From Litorimonas taeanensis (GTDB lineage Bacteria; Pseudomonadota; Alphaproteobacteria; Caulobacterales; Maricaulaceae), in NCBI RefSeq assembly GCF_003634015.1, contig NZ_RBII01000001.1, forward strand, positions 1,426,001-1,490,000: a stretch of DNA of 64,000 bases, written 5' to 3'. The notes beneath the pieces were generated by a model. It saw only the letters and a list, made by a program, of their open reading frames with translations. It was not told the DNA's origin and did not search any database. Positions within the stretch are counted from its first letter, which is position 1. Each line of letters starts with the position of its first letter. This document shows, piece by piece, positions 46,433 to 56,300 of this stretch. Made by a program: the position numbers and the translations under genes.

Positions 46433-47449
46433 ATTAGGCTTTACAGGGGACACCATCTGAGGCTTTCTAGCATTCTGCCACATATAAAAACCGATGCCAC
46501 ATAGTGTCACGAATGTCCCTACGCCGTCCCATAAGGAAAATGGCTCACCTAATATAATGACGGCCGCGACGATTGTCGCGATTGGCCCAAGCATGGCCAT
46601 GACAGCAACCGATTGCGCCCCGATCTTACCAATTGATATATTGGTTAAAAAACTTGGCAGAACAGTTGAGAAAAAGGCAATCATCCCAGCAATTAAATAA
46701 ATTCGCGGCGGCAGATCCAGCGCTTGCCCAATGCCGCCTTGCGAGACGCTCTGAACAATAAAATGCAGTACAATAGTCGTTGCCGCGGATATCATCGCCA
46801 TACAGGTAAATACCTGCGAGCCCAAGCGGCCAATCAAACGCATGGCTCCCAATTGGAACAATGCGAATATAATCGCCGCTCCAATAATTAAAGCACTTCC
46901 CAATGGGACATTGACGCCGACCGCAATATCTCCGCCTATAAAGACAATGCCAAGACCTGAATAAGCCAAAACAATTGCGAGAACGCCCAATCGCGTAATC
47001 TTAGTGCCGAAAAATATGGCTCCAAATATCACCACAAAAACGGGGTAGGTGAAAAGCAATAATCGTTCTAATTGCGCCGTAATAAGCTTTAAGCCCTCAA
47101 AATCAATATAAGTACAAAGGTGATAGCCCATGACCCCCATCGCACCGGCTTGCATGATATATTTTAAAGGAAGCCGTTTATCAGAACGCCGTAAACTTAT
47201 TACCAAAACAGCCACATAAACTGGCAAGGCAAATCCCATGCGCAAAGCCATTAACGTGATGGCTTCCAGATCATTTGCTGATATTCCGCCCCCTGGCAGA
47301 TACGCCATTTTCACGAATACCGCTTTCATAGAATAAAGCATCGCGCCGAGCGCAGCAAAAACATAAGGCCATTTTGCCTTTGATTTAGACACGGTCTTAT
47401 CTTCTGTAAGTAAGGCCTCTGTCGTCGTTACTCGGAAATTAGGACGCAT
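46418..47449 (-). CDS. EamA/DMT-family transporter
   Basis: A 343-residue membrane protein with ten predicted helices in two EamA repeats (AALGAMLYSMKAVFVKMAY; LGSALIIGAAIIFALFQLGA). The end of the second repeat has MLGPIATIVAAVIILGEPFS, a DMT hallmark. It probably exports a small metabolite. Its ATG overlaps the tadA stop by one base (TAATG), so it is co-translated with the tRNA deaminase, a pairing without obvious functional link. Confidence 0.87.
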   Translation of the reverse strand: MRPNFRVTTTEALLTEDKTVSKSKAKWPYVFAALGAMLYSMKAVFVKMAYLPGGGISANDLEAITLMALRMGFALPVYVAVLVISLRRSDKRLPLKYIMQAGAMGVMGYHLCTYIDFEGLKLITAQLERLLLFTYPVFVVIFGAIFFGTKITRLGVLAIVLAYSGLGIVFIGGDIAVGVNVPLGSALIIGAAIIFALFQLGAMRLIGRLGSQVFTCMAMISAATTIVLHFIVQSVSQGGIGQALDLPPRIYLIAGMIAFFSTVLPSFLTNISIGKIGAQSVAVMAMLGPIATIVAAVIILGEPFSLWDGVGTFVTLCGIGFYMWQNARKPQMVSPVKPNSDKA

Positions 47450-47928
47450 TAAATTTGACCTTTACGCTTTGCCTTGCGACGGCGAGCTTTGAAAAATGAC
47501 TTAAGTAAAGCAGATGCCTCATCGGCCAAAACACCCTCTGTCACCTCTGGACGGTGATGACAGCTCGGCTGTTCAAAAAAACGCACGCCGCTGTGGACCG
47601 CGCCGCCTTTTGGGTCAGAAGCACCGTAAATAACGCGGCGAATGCGGGCATTGGCAATGGCTCCCGCGCACATGACACATGGCTCAAGCGTTACATATAA
47701 ATCAAATCCCGTCAGGCGATAATTTTCTGTTTTATAAGCACCATCACGTAGCGCCAGAATTTCGGCATGTGCTGTCGGATCGCAAATGCCGATTGGAGCA
47801 TTTCCCGTTTTCGCAATGATTTCATCAGTCTCGGGGTTGACCAAAACGGCCCCAACAGGCACTTCGCCCCGTAGAGACGCCGCTTGCGCTTCCATCAAAG
47901 CTAGGCGCATATAGTCTTCATCATTCAT
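47449..47928 (-). CDS. tadA: tRNA-specific adenosine deaminase
   Basis: A 159-residue zinc deaminase. Catalytic HAE is at residues 54-56 and the zinc Cys pair PCVMC at 83-87. It converts adenosine at the wobble position of tRNA-Arg(ACG) to inosine. Length and the basic tail (FKARRRKAKRKGQI) are normal for TadA. It is divergent from the pseudouridine synthase gene, with only a short gap between start codons. Confidence 0.93.
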   Translation of the reverse strand: MNDEDYMRLALMEAQAASLRGEVPVGAVLVNPETDEIIAKTGNAPIGICDPTAHAEILALRDGAYKTENYRLTGFDLYVTLEPCVMCAGAIANARIRRVIYGASDPKGGAVHSGVRFFEQPSCHHRPEVTEGVLADEASALLKSFFKARRRKAKRKGQI

Positions 47929-47966
47929 AGCGCTCTTTGAGACGCGAAAACCCGAACGGTCAAGTC

Positions 47967-49022
47967 ATGCCCGATATGCAGAAACAGATAACGCCGAAAA
48001 AAGGGACATCCAAATCCCAGAAAAAAGCAAGCCTAAGCGATGCCCCCGGCGACCGCATTGCTAAATATCTCGCCCGCGTCGGCGTTGGGTCTCGCCGTGA
48101 TGTAGAGCGTATGATCGAAGAAGGCCGCGTAAAGGTAAATGGTAAAACCCTCACCTCTCCTGCATTCAAGGTCACGGGCAAAGAAAAAATTCTGGTCAAT
48201 GATGAACCGATTGCGGAAAAAGACATTCCGCGCATGTGGCGATACCACAAACCCGACGGCCTCGTTACGTCACACAAAGACGAACAAGGCCGACGCACCA
48301 TGTTTGAGGCCCTGCCTACAAATATGCCGCGTGTGATTTCCGTAGGGCGGCTCGACCTTACCTCAGAAGGCCTCATTCTTTTAACGAATGATGGCGAGCT
48401 TGCTCGAGCGCTAGAACTCCCTAGCACGGGCTGGTCAAGACGTTATCGCGCGCGCGCCTATGGTAAAGTAACCCAAGAACAGCTTGATACGCTGCGAAAA
48501 GGGGTTGTTATAGACGGCATCCCAACAGGCGAAATTATTGCTACACTTGACCGCCAGCAAGGGGATAATGCATGGATTAACGTGACTCTCCATGATGGGA
48601 AAAACCGCGAAATTCGCCGCGCGCTTGAAACCCTTAAACTTCAAGTAAACCGTCTTATCCGCGTCTCTTATGGACCTTATATGCTCGGCGACCTCGGTAA
48701 GGGGGCTTGCGAAGAAATTAAGACGCGCGTGCTTCGTGACCAAATCGGGCATTTAATCGACATTCCCGAAGAAAAAACCGTCACAAGAAAACCAAAACGC
48801 GGCAGCTTTGCTAGCGCCAAACGGTTCCAAGACAAACCCGCCGAAACCAAAGGCGCAAACGCCCCAAAAGGACGTGGAAAATTTGCTAAAAAGACGACAG
48901 AAAAACCAAAATCGAAAACGGCACGCCCTCCGAAAAAAGTAATGGGGAAAGCCTATGGCAAACCTGGCGGCAAAACTTCTGGAAAATTTGCGCCAAGGGG
49001 CCACGGAAAAGGGAAGAAATAA
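47967..49022 (+). CDS. rRNA pseudouridine synthase (RsuA/RluB family)
   Basis: A 351-residue synthase. An S4 RNA-binding domain (about 25-75; RIAKYLARVGVGSRRDVERMI) precedes the catalytic domain with GRLDLTSEGLILLTNDGELA, where the Asp of GRLD is catalytic. A C-terminal basic tail (about 270-351) rich in K, G and R is unstructured, as in RluB relatives. I start at the ATG at 47967; a TTG at 47937 would add ten residues. It probably modifies the large-subunit rRNA. The rsmD gene follows with no gap. Confidence 0.9.
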   Translation: MPDMQKQITPKKGTSKSQKKASLSDAPGDRIAKYLARVGVGSRRDVERMIEEGRVKVNGKTLTSPAFKVTGKEKILVNDEPIAEKDIPRMWRYHKPDGLVTSHKDEQGRRTMFEALPTNMPRVISVGRLDLTSEGLILLTNDGELARALELPSTGWSRRYRARAYGKVTQEQLDTLRKGVVIDGIPTGEIIATLDRQQGDNAWINVTLHDGKNREIRRALETLKLQVNRLIRVSYGPYMLGDLGKGACEEIKTRVLRDQIGHLIDIPEEKTVTRKPKRGSFASAKRFQDKPAETKGANAPKGRGKFAKKTTEKPKSKTARPPKKVMGKAYGKPGGKTSGKFAPRGHGKGKK

Positions 49023-49586
49023 GTGAGAATTGTCACGGGTTCATTACGGGGGCGAAACATCATTACCCCTGACGGGCGAAATACTCGCCCCACAAGCGAC
49101 CAAACCCGCGAATCCATCTTTAACATCCTCACCCACGCTGAATGGGCACCTGACCTTGACGGCGCCATCGTCGCCGATATTTTTGCAGGCTCAGGCGCGC
49201 TCGGACTCGAGGCTATATCTAGAGGCGCTGAATTCTGCCTTTTCGTTGAAACTGAACCAAAGGCGCGCGGCGCTATTCGGGATAATATCGATAAAATGGG
49301 TCTGTTTGGCTGTACGCGTCTACACCGCCATGACGCGACAAAACTCAAAATTGCCCCTGGTAATCTTCGCGGCCCCTTTTCGCATATATTTATGGATCCA
49401 CCCTATAATAAAGGCCTGTGGAAGCCCGTATTATCACGCCTAAAAGAGCAAGGCCTCTTGGCTGAAAACGGCGTGATTATATTAGAAGAAAGCAAAGACG
49501 CCGAAATTGACCCAAGAGGGTTTGAAATCTTGGCGGATAAAACATGGGGCGCAGCACGGGTGCTGTTTTTGAGGGTGAAATCGTAG
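49023..49586 (+). CDS. rsmD: 16S rRNA (guanine966-N2)-methyltransferase
   Basis: A 187-residue methyltransferase starting with GTG directly after the pseudouridine synthase stop. The SAM motif ADIFAGSGALGLEAISRGA and the catalytic DPPY motif (IFMDPPYNKG) are clear, and the start RIVTGSLRGR is typical of RsmD. It methylates G966 of 16S rRNA. With tadA and the pseudouridine synthase this forms a small RNA-modification cluster. Confidence 0.94.
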   Translation: MRIVTGSLRGRNIITPDGRNTRPTSDQTRESIFNILTHAEWAPDLDGAIVADIFAGSGALGLEAISRGAEFCLFVETEPKARGAIRDNIDKMGLFGCTRLHRHDATKLKIAPGNLRGPFSHIFMDPPYNKGLWKPVLSRLKEQGLLAENGVIILEESKDAEIDPRGFEILADKTWGAARVLFLRVKS

Positions 49587-49642
49587 GGCTTTTCTAAAGC
49601 ACTAAATAACCACTATTAAGTACCTTCAACGAGAGGATTTAC

Positions 49643-49981
49643 ATGCCCCATATTTCTCTAATCCATTCACCCAACATGGCACCATTCATTGATAATCTGT
49701 TATCAAAAGTGAACGACGCTTTTATCGAAACAGTCCCCAACACAACGGGTGTTAAATGTTATGCGATTCCGTTAACTGCCTGCCAAGTCAATGGTGACAA
49801 TCAAATAGGTCTTTTGCATCTGAATTTACGAGTTCTACGAAAACCCGAACGCACAATCGAGTTAATCGAACACTGGACAAATACACTTTTACTCACATTA
49901 CAAAGTGAAGTTCCTGAAGATGTTAACATAACAGCTGAGGCAAATTTCTTGCCTGAAGTTTATTTCTCCAAAACGGCTTAG
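49643..49981 (+). CDS. Tautomerase-superfamily protein, 5-carboxymethyl-2-hydroxymuconate isomerase-like
   Basis: A 112-residue protein beginning MPHISLIHSPN, with the N-terminal Pro (after Met removal) that serves as the base in this superfamily. The start resembles 5-carboxymethyl-2-hydroxymuconate delta-isomerase (homoprotocatechuate pathway), and the length fits. No other genes of that pathway are nearby, so the true substrate is uncertain. GAGAGG lies before the ATG. It converges with mutL, 15 bases between stops. Confidence 0.72.
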   Translation: MPHISLIHSPNMAPFIDNLLSKVNDAFIETVPNTTGVKCYAIPLTACQVNGDNQIGLLHLNLRVLRKPERTIELIEHWTNTLLLTLQSEVPEDVNITAEANFLPEVYFSKTA

Positions 49982-49996
49982 ATAGAATACAATTAA

Positions 49997-51877
49997 TCAC
50001 CGCCGTCCAAATAATCGTTCAATATCTGCGAGTTTTAACTCCACATAGGTCGGGCGGCCATGGTTGCACTGCCCTGAATGCGGGGTGGCTTCCATCTGCC
50101 TTAAAAGCGTATTCATTTCTTGGCCATTCAATCTGCGCCCTGCCCGTATTGAACCGTGGCAAGCCATGGTGCCGCACACATGTTCAAATTTTTCCTTAAG
50201 ACTGAGCGCCTCGTCATATTCGGAAATGTCATCGGCAAGATCGCGAAGCAGGCCTTGCACATCCATTTCGCCGAGAAGCGCTGGTGTTTCGCGGACAGCA
50301 ACGGCTCCTGCGCCAAAAGCTTCGATGATTAATCCCATCTCAGCAAGCTCATCGACGCGTTCTAAAATACGCGCAGCATCTGTTTCGCCCAAATCAACAA
50401 TATCAGGGATTAAGAGCGCTTGTCGCTCGACACCTTTATCGGCCATGGCGGTTTTCATCCGCTCATAAACCAGCCTTTCATGGGCGGCGTGCTGATCGAC
50501 GATGACGATACCGTCCGTCGTTTGCGCCACAACATAGGTTTCATGTAGCTGCGCCCGCGCGGCCCCGAGCGGTTTCGCGGTTAAATCCTCGGCTTGCCCT
50601 TGCGCGGTTGGAAAACCCTGCGGGGTATAGGCCGACGCCCCATCAAAGCGCTCAATGCCTTCTTCTACTTTAGCCGAAAACCCATCGACCAAAGGCTGCA
50701 TCGCCGGGTCATTACTATAAGGTGCTTGGTAATGCGGTGCATACCCCCCTCGGTTAGGACTATAATTCCCCTGTAAGGGCATAGGTGACTGGCTTGTCTG
50801 AATACGCCCTAATGCATAATCACTCACCGTTGTACTGGCGCGGTGCCCAGCTTCTGATAATGCGTGGCGCAGCGCACTAACGATAAGCCCGCGCACTAAT
50901 CCTGGATTCCGGAACCTTACTTCGGATTTCGCGGGGTGGACGTTCACATCAACATGGTCTTGCGGCAAATCGACATAAAGCGCGACGACGGCGTGCCGAT
51001 CGCGCGCCAAATAGTCTTGATAAGCTCCGCGTACCGCACCATGGAGGAGCTTATCCCGAACAGGGCGCCCATTAACAAACAGGTATTGATGCTGTGAATT
51101 TCCCCGCGAATAGGTCGGAAGTCCTGCAAACCCAGTTAAGGCTATATCCTCACGAATTTGGTCAATACCCACCGCATTGGCGCTGAAATCTTGCCCCAAT
51201 ATCCCTGCGAGCCTCGCGAGACGCCCCGCATCATCGTCACTTTGTTTCGCTAGCTTCAGCGACACTCGCGCAGGACTACCGAGCGTCATACCTACAGCCG
51301 GATTTGCCATGGCGAGACGTTTGACCGTATCAGAAATAGCCAGAGCTTCACTGCGTTCCGATTTCAAAAACTTTAGCCGCGCCGGTGTTGCATAGAATAA
51401 ATCACGAACTTCGACTCGCGTTCCATGAAGGCCAAACCGTGCAGCAGGTCTGGGCGGCGTCAGCGCACCGCCTTCTACGCGTAATTCCCACGCGCTATCT
51501 GCACCCATTGTTTGGCTAAGGAGAGACAGCCTCGATACGGATCCAATTGATGGCAAGGCCTCGCCTCGAAACCCCATCGTTGAAATATTGAGAAGGTCCC
51601 ACTCCCCACTCGCGTTTGGCGCAAGTTTTGACGTCGCATGGCGCTCAACCGCAATGGGTAACTCTTCGGCGCTCATGCCCCGTCCGTCATCGGTGATAGA
51701 AATAAGGGTTCGTCCGCCATCTTCATAACGGATGTCAACTTGGGAAGCCCCTGCATCAATGGCATTTTCAACCAACTCTTTGATAACGCTAGAGGGGCGT
51801 TCAATGACTTCCCCCGCAGCGATACGGTTGACCGTTTCATTTGGCAGACGACGAATCGTTATGGGCGTAGCGTTCAT
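49997..51877 (-). CDS. mutL: DNA mismatch repair protein MutL
   Basis: A 626-residue mismatch-repair ATPase. N-terminal GHKL motifs are complete: [41 protein letters not shown] and [11 protein letters not shown]. The C-terminal dimerisation domain has the [20 protein letters not shown] block, and the end ([21 protein letters not shown]) is as in the family. I see no DQHAxxExxxxE metal endonuclease motif beyond [12 protein letters not shown], which is of that type, so nicking activity is plausible. The start codon lies directly behind a terminator hairpin and T tract, leaving only a weak ribosome site. Confidence 0.95.
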   Translation of the reverse strand: MNATPITIRRLPNETVNRIAAGEVIERPSSVIKELVENAIDAGASQVDIRYEDGGRTLISITDDGRGMSAEELPIAVERHATSKLAPNASGEWDLLNISTMGFRGEALPSIGSVSRLSLLSQTMGADSAWELRVEGGALTPPRPAARFGLHGTRVEVRDLFYATPARLKFLKSERSEALAISDTVKRLAMANPAVGMTLGSPARVSLKLAKQSDDDAGRLARLAGILGQDFSANAVGIDQIREDIALTGFAGLPTYSRGNSQHQYLFVNGRPVRDKLLHGAVRGAYQDYLARDRHAVVALYVDLPQDHVDVNVHPAKSEVRFRNPGLVRGLIVSALRHALSEAGHRASTTVSDYALGRIQTSQSPMPLQGNYSPNRGGYAPHYQAPYSNDPAMQPLVDGFSAKVEEGIERFDGASAYTPQGFPTAQGQAEDLTAKPLGAARAQLHETYVVAQTTDGIVIVDQHAAHERLVYERMKTAMADKGVERQALLIPDIVDLGETDAARILERVDELAEMGLIIEAFGAGAVAVRETPALLGEMDVQGLLRDLADDISEYDEALSLKEKFEHVCGTMACHGSIRAGRRLNGQEMNTLLRQMEATPHSGQCNHGRPTYVELKLADIERLFGRR

Positions 51878-51878
51878 T

Positions 51879-51910
51879 AAAAAAGCCTAGCGACTGGAAG
51901 GTCACTAGGC
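51879..51910 (-). terminator. Terminator-like hairpin abutting the mutL start
   Basis: On the minus strand GCCTAGTGAC, a six-base loop and GTCGCTAGGC pair along ten positions (one G-T), followed by six T and then AATG, the mutL start. It ends the BamF-like gene's transcript about 30 bases after its stop. The 3-prime arm contains AGG, the only ribosome-site-like bases before mutL. Confidence 0.8.
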
Positions 51911-51940
51911 CATATTAGGTATCAGCATTTACTGTGGACG

Positions 51941-52483
51941 TTACAGCCCTGGCAATTTCGGGCCACCTGGACGTTTCGTAATTGTCACTTCACCGCCGCC
52001 TGTTGCCGCTTCAATTGACTTTAAACGCTGCGCTTCGTCCTCTGGGTCAAGCGGAACGATAACGCCGTTTTCATCAACCAATTGTCCATTATTCCAAAAC
52101 AGAATGCGGTTAGTGAGGCTTTGTGTTTTTCTTTCAACAGAATTTTGGCCGTCAATTTCAAGACGAATTTCTGGATTAGCGCGGCCAACGCCTGCCTTGG
52201 TCATTAATACAACCTCGCCCCGTGTAGGCTCTGTGTCGTCAATATCACCAATCAAAGCTTCGCGAGCTGCTTGCTGAGAGTAGTTATTTTCAGAAGAGCT
52301 TTCACCAATACGCGGTGGACGCAGATTATATTCTGGCGGGACAACCAAAGGCGCCTTTGTCAGAATGTTAAACTCATTAGGCGCTTCTTTCGTCAAGCCC
52401 AATGCTTTCGAAGTTGAGCTACAGCCGACCAAAAGAGCCGAAGCCGAGGTCAGAAGAAAAATAGGAGCGATAATCCGGCGCAT
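51941..52483 (-). CDS. DUF3035 lipoprotein, BamF-like
   Basis: A 180-residue lipoprotein with lipobox LLVGC (Cys21). The region PNEFNILTKAPLVVPPEYNLRPP (about 35-57) is the conserved block of DUF3035, which in alphaproteobacteria corresponds to BamF, an accessory of the outer-membrane protein assembly machine that shares this block with BamC. The rest is low-complexity and probably extended. AAGGACGG precedes the ATG. It lies between lspA, whose enzyme matures lipoproteins, and mutL, an order common in this class. Confidence 0.85.
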   Translation of the reverse strand: MRRIIAPIFLLTSASALLVGCSSTSKALGLTKEAPNEFNILTKAPLVVPPEYNLRPPRIGESSSENNYSQQAAREALIGDIDDTEPTRGEVVLMTKAGVGRANPEIRLEIDGQNSVERKTQSLTNRILFWNNGQLVDENGVIVPLDPEDEAQRLKSIEAATGGGEVTITKRPGGPKLPGL

Positions 52484-52599
52484 TCTGTCCGTCCTTCATC
52501 ATAATTTAAGGCATAACGCCATTTAATCTTTTGCGAGCCATAGCGCCTTATAATCAGCGGGCCAAGTGACCAATATTTTATTTATCAGTTTTTCGCAGG

Positions 52600-53124
52600 T
52601 TATTTGGCCAATTTATCGACATCGCGCGTTAAAAAGGCTCCGATAAAGAGCCCAATGACCCCAACTGTAATCGCACTATCTGCAATATTGAACACATAGT
52701 TGAAGCCAATATCGCTGAAATCAATAAAATCAGTGACGGCTCCAAATAAGAAGCGATCAATCGCATTGCCGACGGCGCCGCCAATGACCAAGCCAAAAGC
52801 CCAACGTGAAAGCCTGTCTTTCGTCTGACCTAAAATCCAAAATAAAGCGACACTCATAACGACCGCAAAGAGCGTTAAGAGCCAGCGTTTAAGCGGCGAA
52901 TCGCCTTGTAATAGTCCCCAGCTAATGCCCTGATTACAAATCAAGGTTAAGTCTACGATTGGACTAAAATCATAAGTCAGGCCCGGGCGAGGGTTAATCT
53001 CGCAAATATTGAGCGGCGCTTTAAAAAACTTAATCGAGGCAATCTTTGTAATTTGGTCGAAAATCACAACAATTATAGGCAGGATGACTCCAAACTTTAC
53101 CCAGACAGACTTTCTGTCGGTCAT
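52600..53124 (-). CDS. lspA: Lipoprotein signal peptidase II
   Basis: A 174-residue inner-membrane aspartyl peptidase with four helices. The two catalytic Asp motifs are GGAVGNAIDR and FNIADSAI. It removes signal peptides from lipoproteins such as the DUF3035 protein next door. I place the start at the ATG at 53124, which gives the usual LspA length with the first helix right after it; in-frame ATGs at 53190 and 53286 would add a long charged leader not expected for the family. Confidence 0.9.
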   Translation of the reverse strand: MTDRKSVWVKFGVILPIIVVIFDQITKIASIKFFKAPLNICEINPRPGLTYDFSPIVDLTLICNQGISWGLLQGDSPLKRWLLTLFAVVMSVALFWILGQTKDRLSRWAFGLVIGGAVGNAIDRFLFGAVTDFIDFSDIGFNYVFNIADSAITVGVIGLFIGAFLTRDVDKLAK

Positions 53125-53377
53125 CGGGGCTTCTTTAGGCTTTTTTGAAGGCTTTGTCTGGCCGTCATGGTTTTTTGGGACATTATTCATGGCCCGCCGA
53201 TTGCCACGATTTAATCGATTTGGCAATTCGCTTCGCAAATAAGAGGAAAACGCGCAATTTGGCTGTAATTGTAACCAATCTTTCATTGGCGAAGCCCGTC
53301 AGAACCGTTAGGACAGTCACTAATATATAGACTGCTTTGCGATATTTTCGATAAAGCCGCTCAATGGGATTTTACCT

Positions 53378-56300
53378 ATGCCGACAAATAATCAGGCGCC
53401 GCATCATAATCCGGCCCGTTTATCCATCAAAACTTTAACCCGTTTACTCGGGACGGCGGGATCTGCCGCTTTGGTTTTGGGGTGGAGTTCATTAGCGTTT
53501 GCACAAGTCACAATTGAAGATGATCGCACAGCTCCAGTCGACACGGCAACAGAAGGGGATGATGTTACAATCAGCTCGACAGGCTCGGTTATCCTAACGG
53601 ACAACACAGGCCCTGCCGTCACCGTAAACTCAAACAACACGCTTACGAATAGCGGCACAATCAGCATTTCTGACGTTGATGGCGCAACAGCCGTGTCCCT
53701 AGAAGGTGGCGCTGATCGCGGTTTTACCAATAGCGGCAGCATTGCTGTTGATGAAGACTACACCATTACCGACGAAGATGATGATGGTATTTTGGACGGG
53801 CCTCGTGCGATAGGATCAGGCCGCACAGGGATTCTTATCTCTGGTGCTGCAGCGCCATTTGAAGGGGACGTGACTTTGGCTGCGGGTTCCTCTGTCAGAG
53901 TTGAAGGCAATGAAAGCTACGGCGTTAATTTTGCTGGGGACCTGACAGGTGATTTCAGCAATGCGGGTACAATTTCGCTCTTAGGGGCGAATGGCGCAAG
54001 TGTGAATATTGCAGGTAATGTTACTGGCGATGTGGTAAACACAGGGTCTGTCGCAACATTGGGCGAAAACTCTTACGGCTATAATATCACTGGAGACATT
54101 CAGGGCGGATTTGCCAATGCAGGTACTGTACGCTCTAACGGCTTCAGATTTGACCAACGCATAGGCTTAGGCGGCGACAATACTGGGCGAGAAGATCTAG
54201 TAGCTGAAGACCTAATGCAGTCAGAATCGGCCATTGCCATACGTGGCAATGTCTCAGAAGGTCTTCATTTCCAAGTTTTACAGTCAGAAATTCTTGATGA
54301 TGATGGTGTTGGCACAGGCGTTTTCTCAACCACCAATCAATCAAGCATTACTCAAATTGGTAGCGCCCCTGCGATTTTAATCGACGGCGAAGGCACACCC
54401 ATCGCTATTGGACGTGTCAGTCAGATTACAGATGTCGATGATGATGATTATGATGAAAACCTCTTATACGGTTTCGTAAATGAAGGGTTCATCAATTCCC
54501 AAGGCGTATTCGACGATTTTGACGCAACAATTCTATCTGTATCAGATGCGACTATAGAAGGCGGGATCCTCAACACAGGAACAATTTCTGTATCTGCCTT
54601 CAGAGGGCCCGGCACACGAGTCATCGAAGGCATCACGCCCGGCACTGGTTTCGCACGCGCGATTGTCTTAGGGAATGGCGCGATCGTAGATGCCATTAAC
54701 AACCAAGGCGTCATCTCTGTACAAGCTTCAGAAGCTATTGACGAAGTTTACGCCGATTCTGATAATCCGCTAGATTCTGTCGCCATTGCAGCGACGGCGA
54801 TTGATATTAGTGCCAACGCAACAACGGGCTCACTTTATAATAGCGGTACAATTAGCGCGCTTATCATTGGCCGTAACGGTGAAGCCTATGCCATCCGAGA
54901 TTCTTCTGGCTCGTTAAATAGTGTAACGAATGAAGGCGCTATCCTCAGTACGGGACGCAACTCTGATGCTCTTGGAGTAGAAGAAACGATTTTCACATTA
55001 GTGGCTATTGATGCCTCTGAAAATACAAGCGGCTTTACTTATACGCAACAACGCCGTGAAGACGAAGACACAACGGACTCAATTATCCCATCAGACCCCA
55101 TTACGATTGGCGACATTCGCTTGGGAACAGGCGATGATGTAATAATAGCCTCTGCAGGTTCTATCGTGGGTGACATTGATTTTGGCACAGGACAAGATCA
55201 ATTACTTCTCTCTGGCGAGTCGACTTATACTGGTGAGATTACGAATACCGACAATTTAACGATTCAAGTTTCAGAGGGCAGTAGCCTCGCTCTGTCAGGA
55301 ACAGAACCTGTTGCGCTCGCAGATGCCAGTTTCGATGGTACCTCGACATTCCTTCCCACAATTGATGGGCAAAATAATAATGTCACTACCTTACAGGCAT
55401 CAGGAACCGTCGCATTTGAAGACGGTGCTATTATCTCTCCGCGCTTCTCTTCCATTGTATCAGACCCTAACGGCGTATCCTTTACTTTGGCGAGCGCGAA
55501 TACTTTGGATCTCGCGGCGTCAACATTAGAGCTACTTAACGCAACAGACGGCTCGGCGGCCCTGCCCTTCCTCTATAATTTTAATTATGAAGAAGCCTTG
55601 ATTGGCGGCCAAGAAGCCTTGGTCGTCACAGTCGACCTACGAAATGCAGAACAACTAGGCTTGGATACAGCACAATCAGGGGCCTTAGAGCCTGCCATTG
55701 GCGCTTTTGTCGCCAATAGCGCACTTGGCGCGGCAGTCTCTAACATTACGAATCAAGAAGACTTTAATGACGCTTTCAACCAGCTTATGCCTGAATTTGC
55801 AGCGGCGGCTCGTGAATTTGTGGTAGCCAATGTTGATGGCGCGACAGGCGCTGTTGGCAACCATTTAGACGCGGCTCGACGCTCACCGGATAAACCTGGT
55901 GGTGCTTGGATACAAGAATTTGCTTATTTTGCTGATAGAGACCTTGCGGGATTATCAGAGCAATATCGCGGCGCAGGTTTCGGTATGTCAGGCGGTCTTG
56001 ATGTGGCTTGGGGCCCCTTCCATGCTGTCGGTGTGAATGTTGGCTTTGCGTCAACCGAAATCGAAGATGTTGTCGGCCAAGATGAACCCCTTGATGTTGT
56101 GACTCTCCAAGGCGGGCTCTATGCGGGCTTGATGAACACATTTGGCGGCGGTGTCTTAGGCAGTGAATTTTATGTTGGCGGGGGGTACAACAGCTTTGAA
56201 CAAGAACGCCGCGTACGCATTGACGACTTCTTAGGTCGTGCATCTGCTGATTATTCAGGCACACATATTAATGCTTCAGCCCGTACAGGATATGAAGTCG

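Noticed and set aside
47960-48427. A 155-codon minus-strand frame
   Set aside because: Antisense to the pseudouridine synthase; arises from its codon bias.
55785-56264. A 159-codon minus-strand frame rich in His and Gln
   Set aside because: Antisense to the autotransporter barrel; composition typical of a shadow frame.
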